A stretch of 5,075 nucleotides of DNA from Micavibrio aeruginosavorus (lineage in GTDB: Bacteria > Pseudomonadota > Alphaproteobacteria > Micavibrionales > Micavibrionaceae), in contig QFNK01000157.1 in NCBI GenBank assembly GCA_003240795.1, positions 1 to 5,075 of the forward strand, written 5' to 3'. Positions within the stretch are counted from its first letter, which is position 1. The number at the start of each line of letters is the position of its first letter. Of the stretch, positions 5,073-5,075 are shown in pieces. A program made the position numbers and the translations under genes. The notes under the pieces are model-generated. The model was given only the letters and a program-made list of their open reading frames with translations. It ran no database searches and was not told the DNA's origin.

Positions 5073-5075
5073 CCC

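Noticed and set aside
1..5075. CRISPR array
   Set aside because: No regularly spaced direct repeats of suitable length were seen; the CCCCCTTCGGG copies are only two and belong to hairpins.

Overview
The window looks like accessory DNA, probably a plasmid or integrated conjugative element, from an alphaproteobacterium-like host. The host guess is an inference. It rests on the large ParB-family protein without an adjacent ParA, and on the GC-rich leader full of CTTCGGG hairpins. No rRNA, tRNA or housekeeping marker is present to confirm it. The right-hand parB gene and its leader are visibly richer in G and C than the AT-rich left half, which suggests the left genes were acquired separately.

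Left half (1-2610, all minus strand): two small toxin-antitoxin or defence-type operons lie in tandem. The upstream one (promoter at about 2582-2610) encodes a DUF6088/AbiEi-like winged-helix antitoxin-type protein, followed after 9 bp by a Nudix hydrolase. The nucleotidyltransferase expected next to such an antitoxin is absent. After a 120-bp AT-rich gap with its own promoter comes hipB, an XRE-type DNA-binding antitoxin. It overlaps hipA, a HipA-type Ser/Thr kinase toxin, by 4 bp, and hipA runs off the left edge of the window. Both promoters carry inverted repeats placed over the -10 box, as expected for autoregulated antitoxin operons.

Middle (2560-3261): a roughly 700-bp gene-free stretch. 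Its left part is AT-rich regulatory DNA for the DUF6088 operon. From about 2811 there is a plausible plus-strand promoter and a GC-rich region that can fold into a multi-stem RNA closed by an 11-bp helix. One weak and one good terminator-like element follow. A large interrupted inverted repeat (3061-3160) and further hairpins then lead to the parB ribosome binding site. I read this as either a free-standing small RNA followed by a structured parB leader, or one long attenuated leader.

Right half (3262-5034, plus strand): one intact 590-residue ParB-family protein. Its N-terminal ParB/CTPase-like motifs and helix-turn-helix are clear. They are followed by a long, unassigned C-terminal region and an acidic tail. 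A strong 11-bp hairpin follows its stop codon at the right edge.

The most interesting items are the candidate structured RNA upstream of parB and the pairing of an AbiEi-like antitoxin with a Nudix enzyme in place of the usual nucleotidyltransferase.
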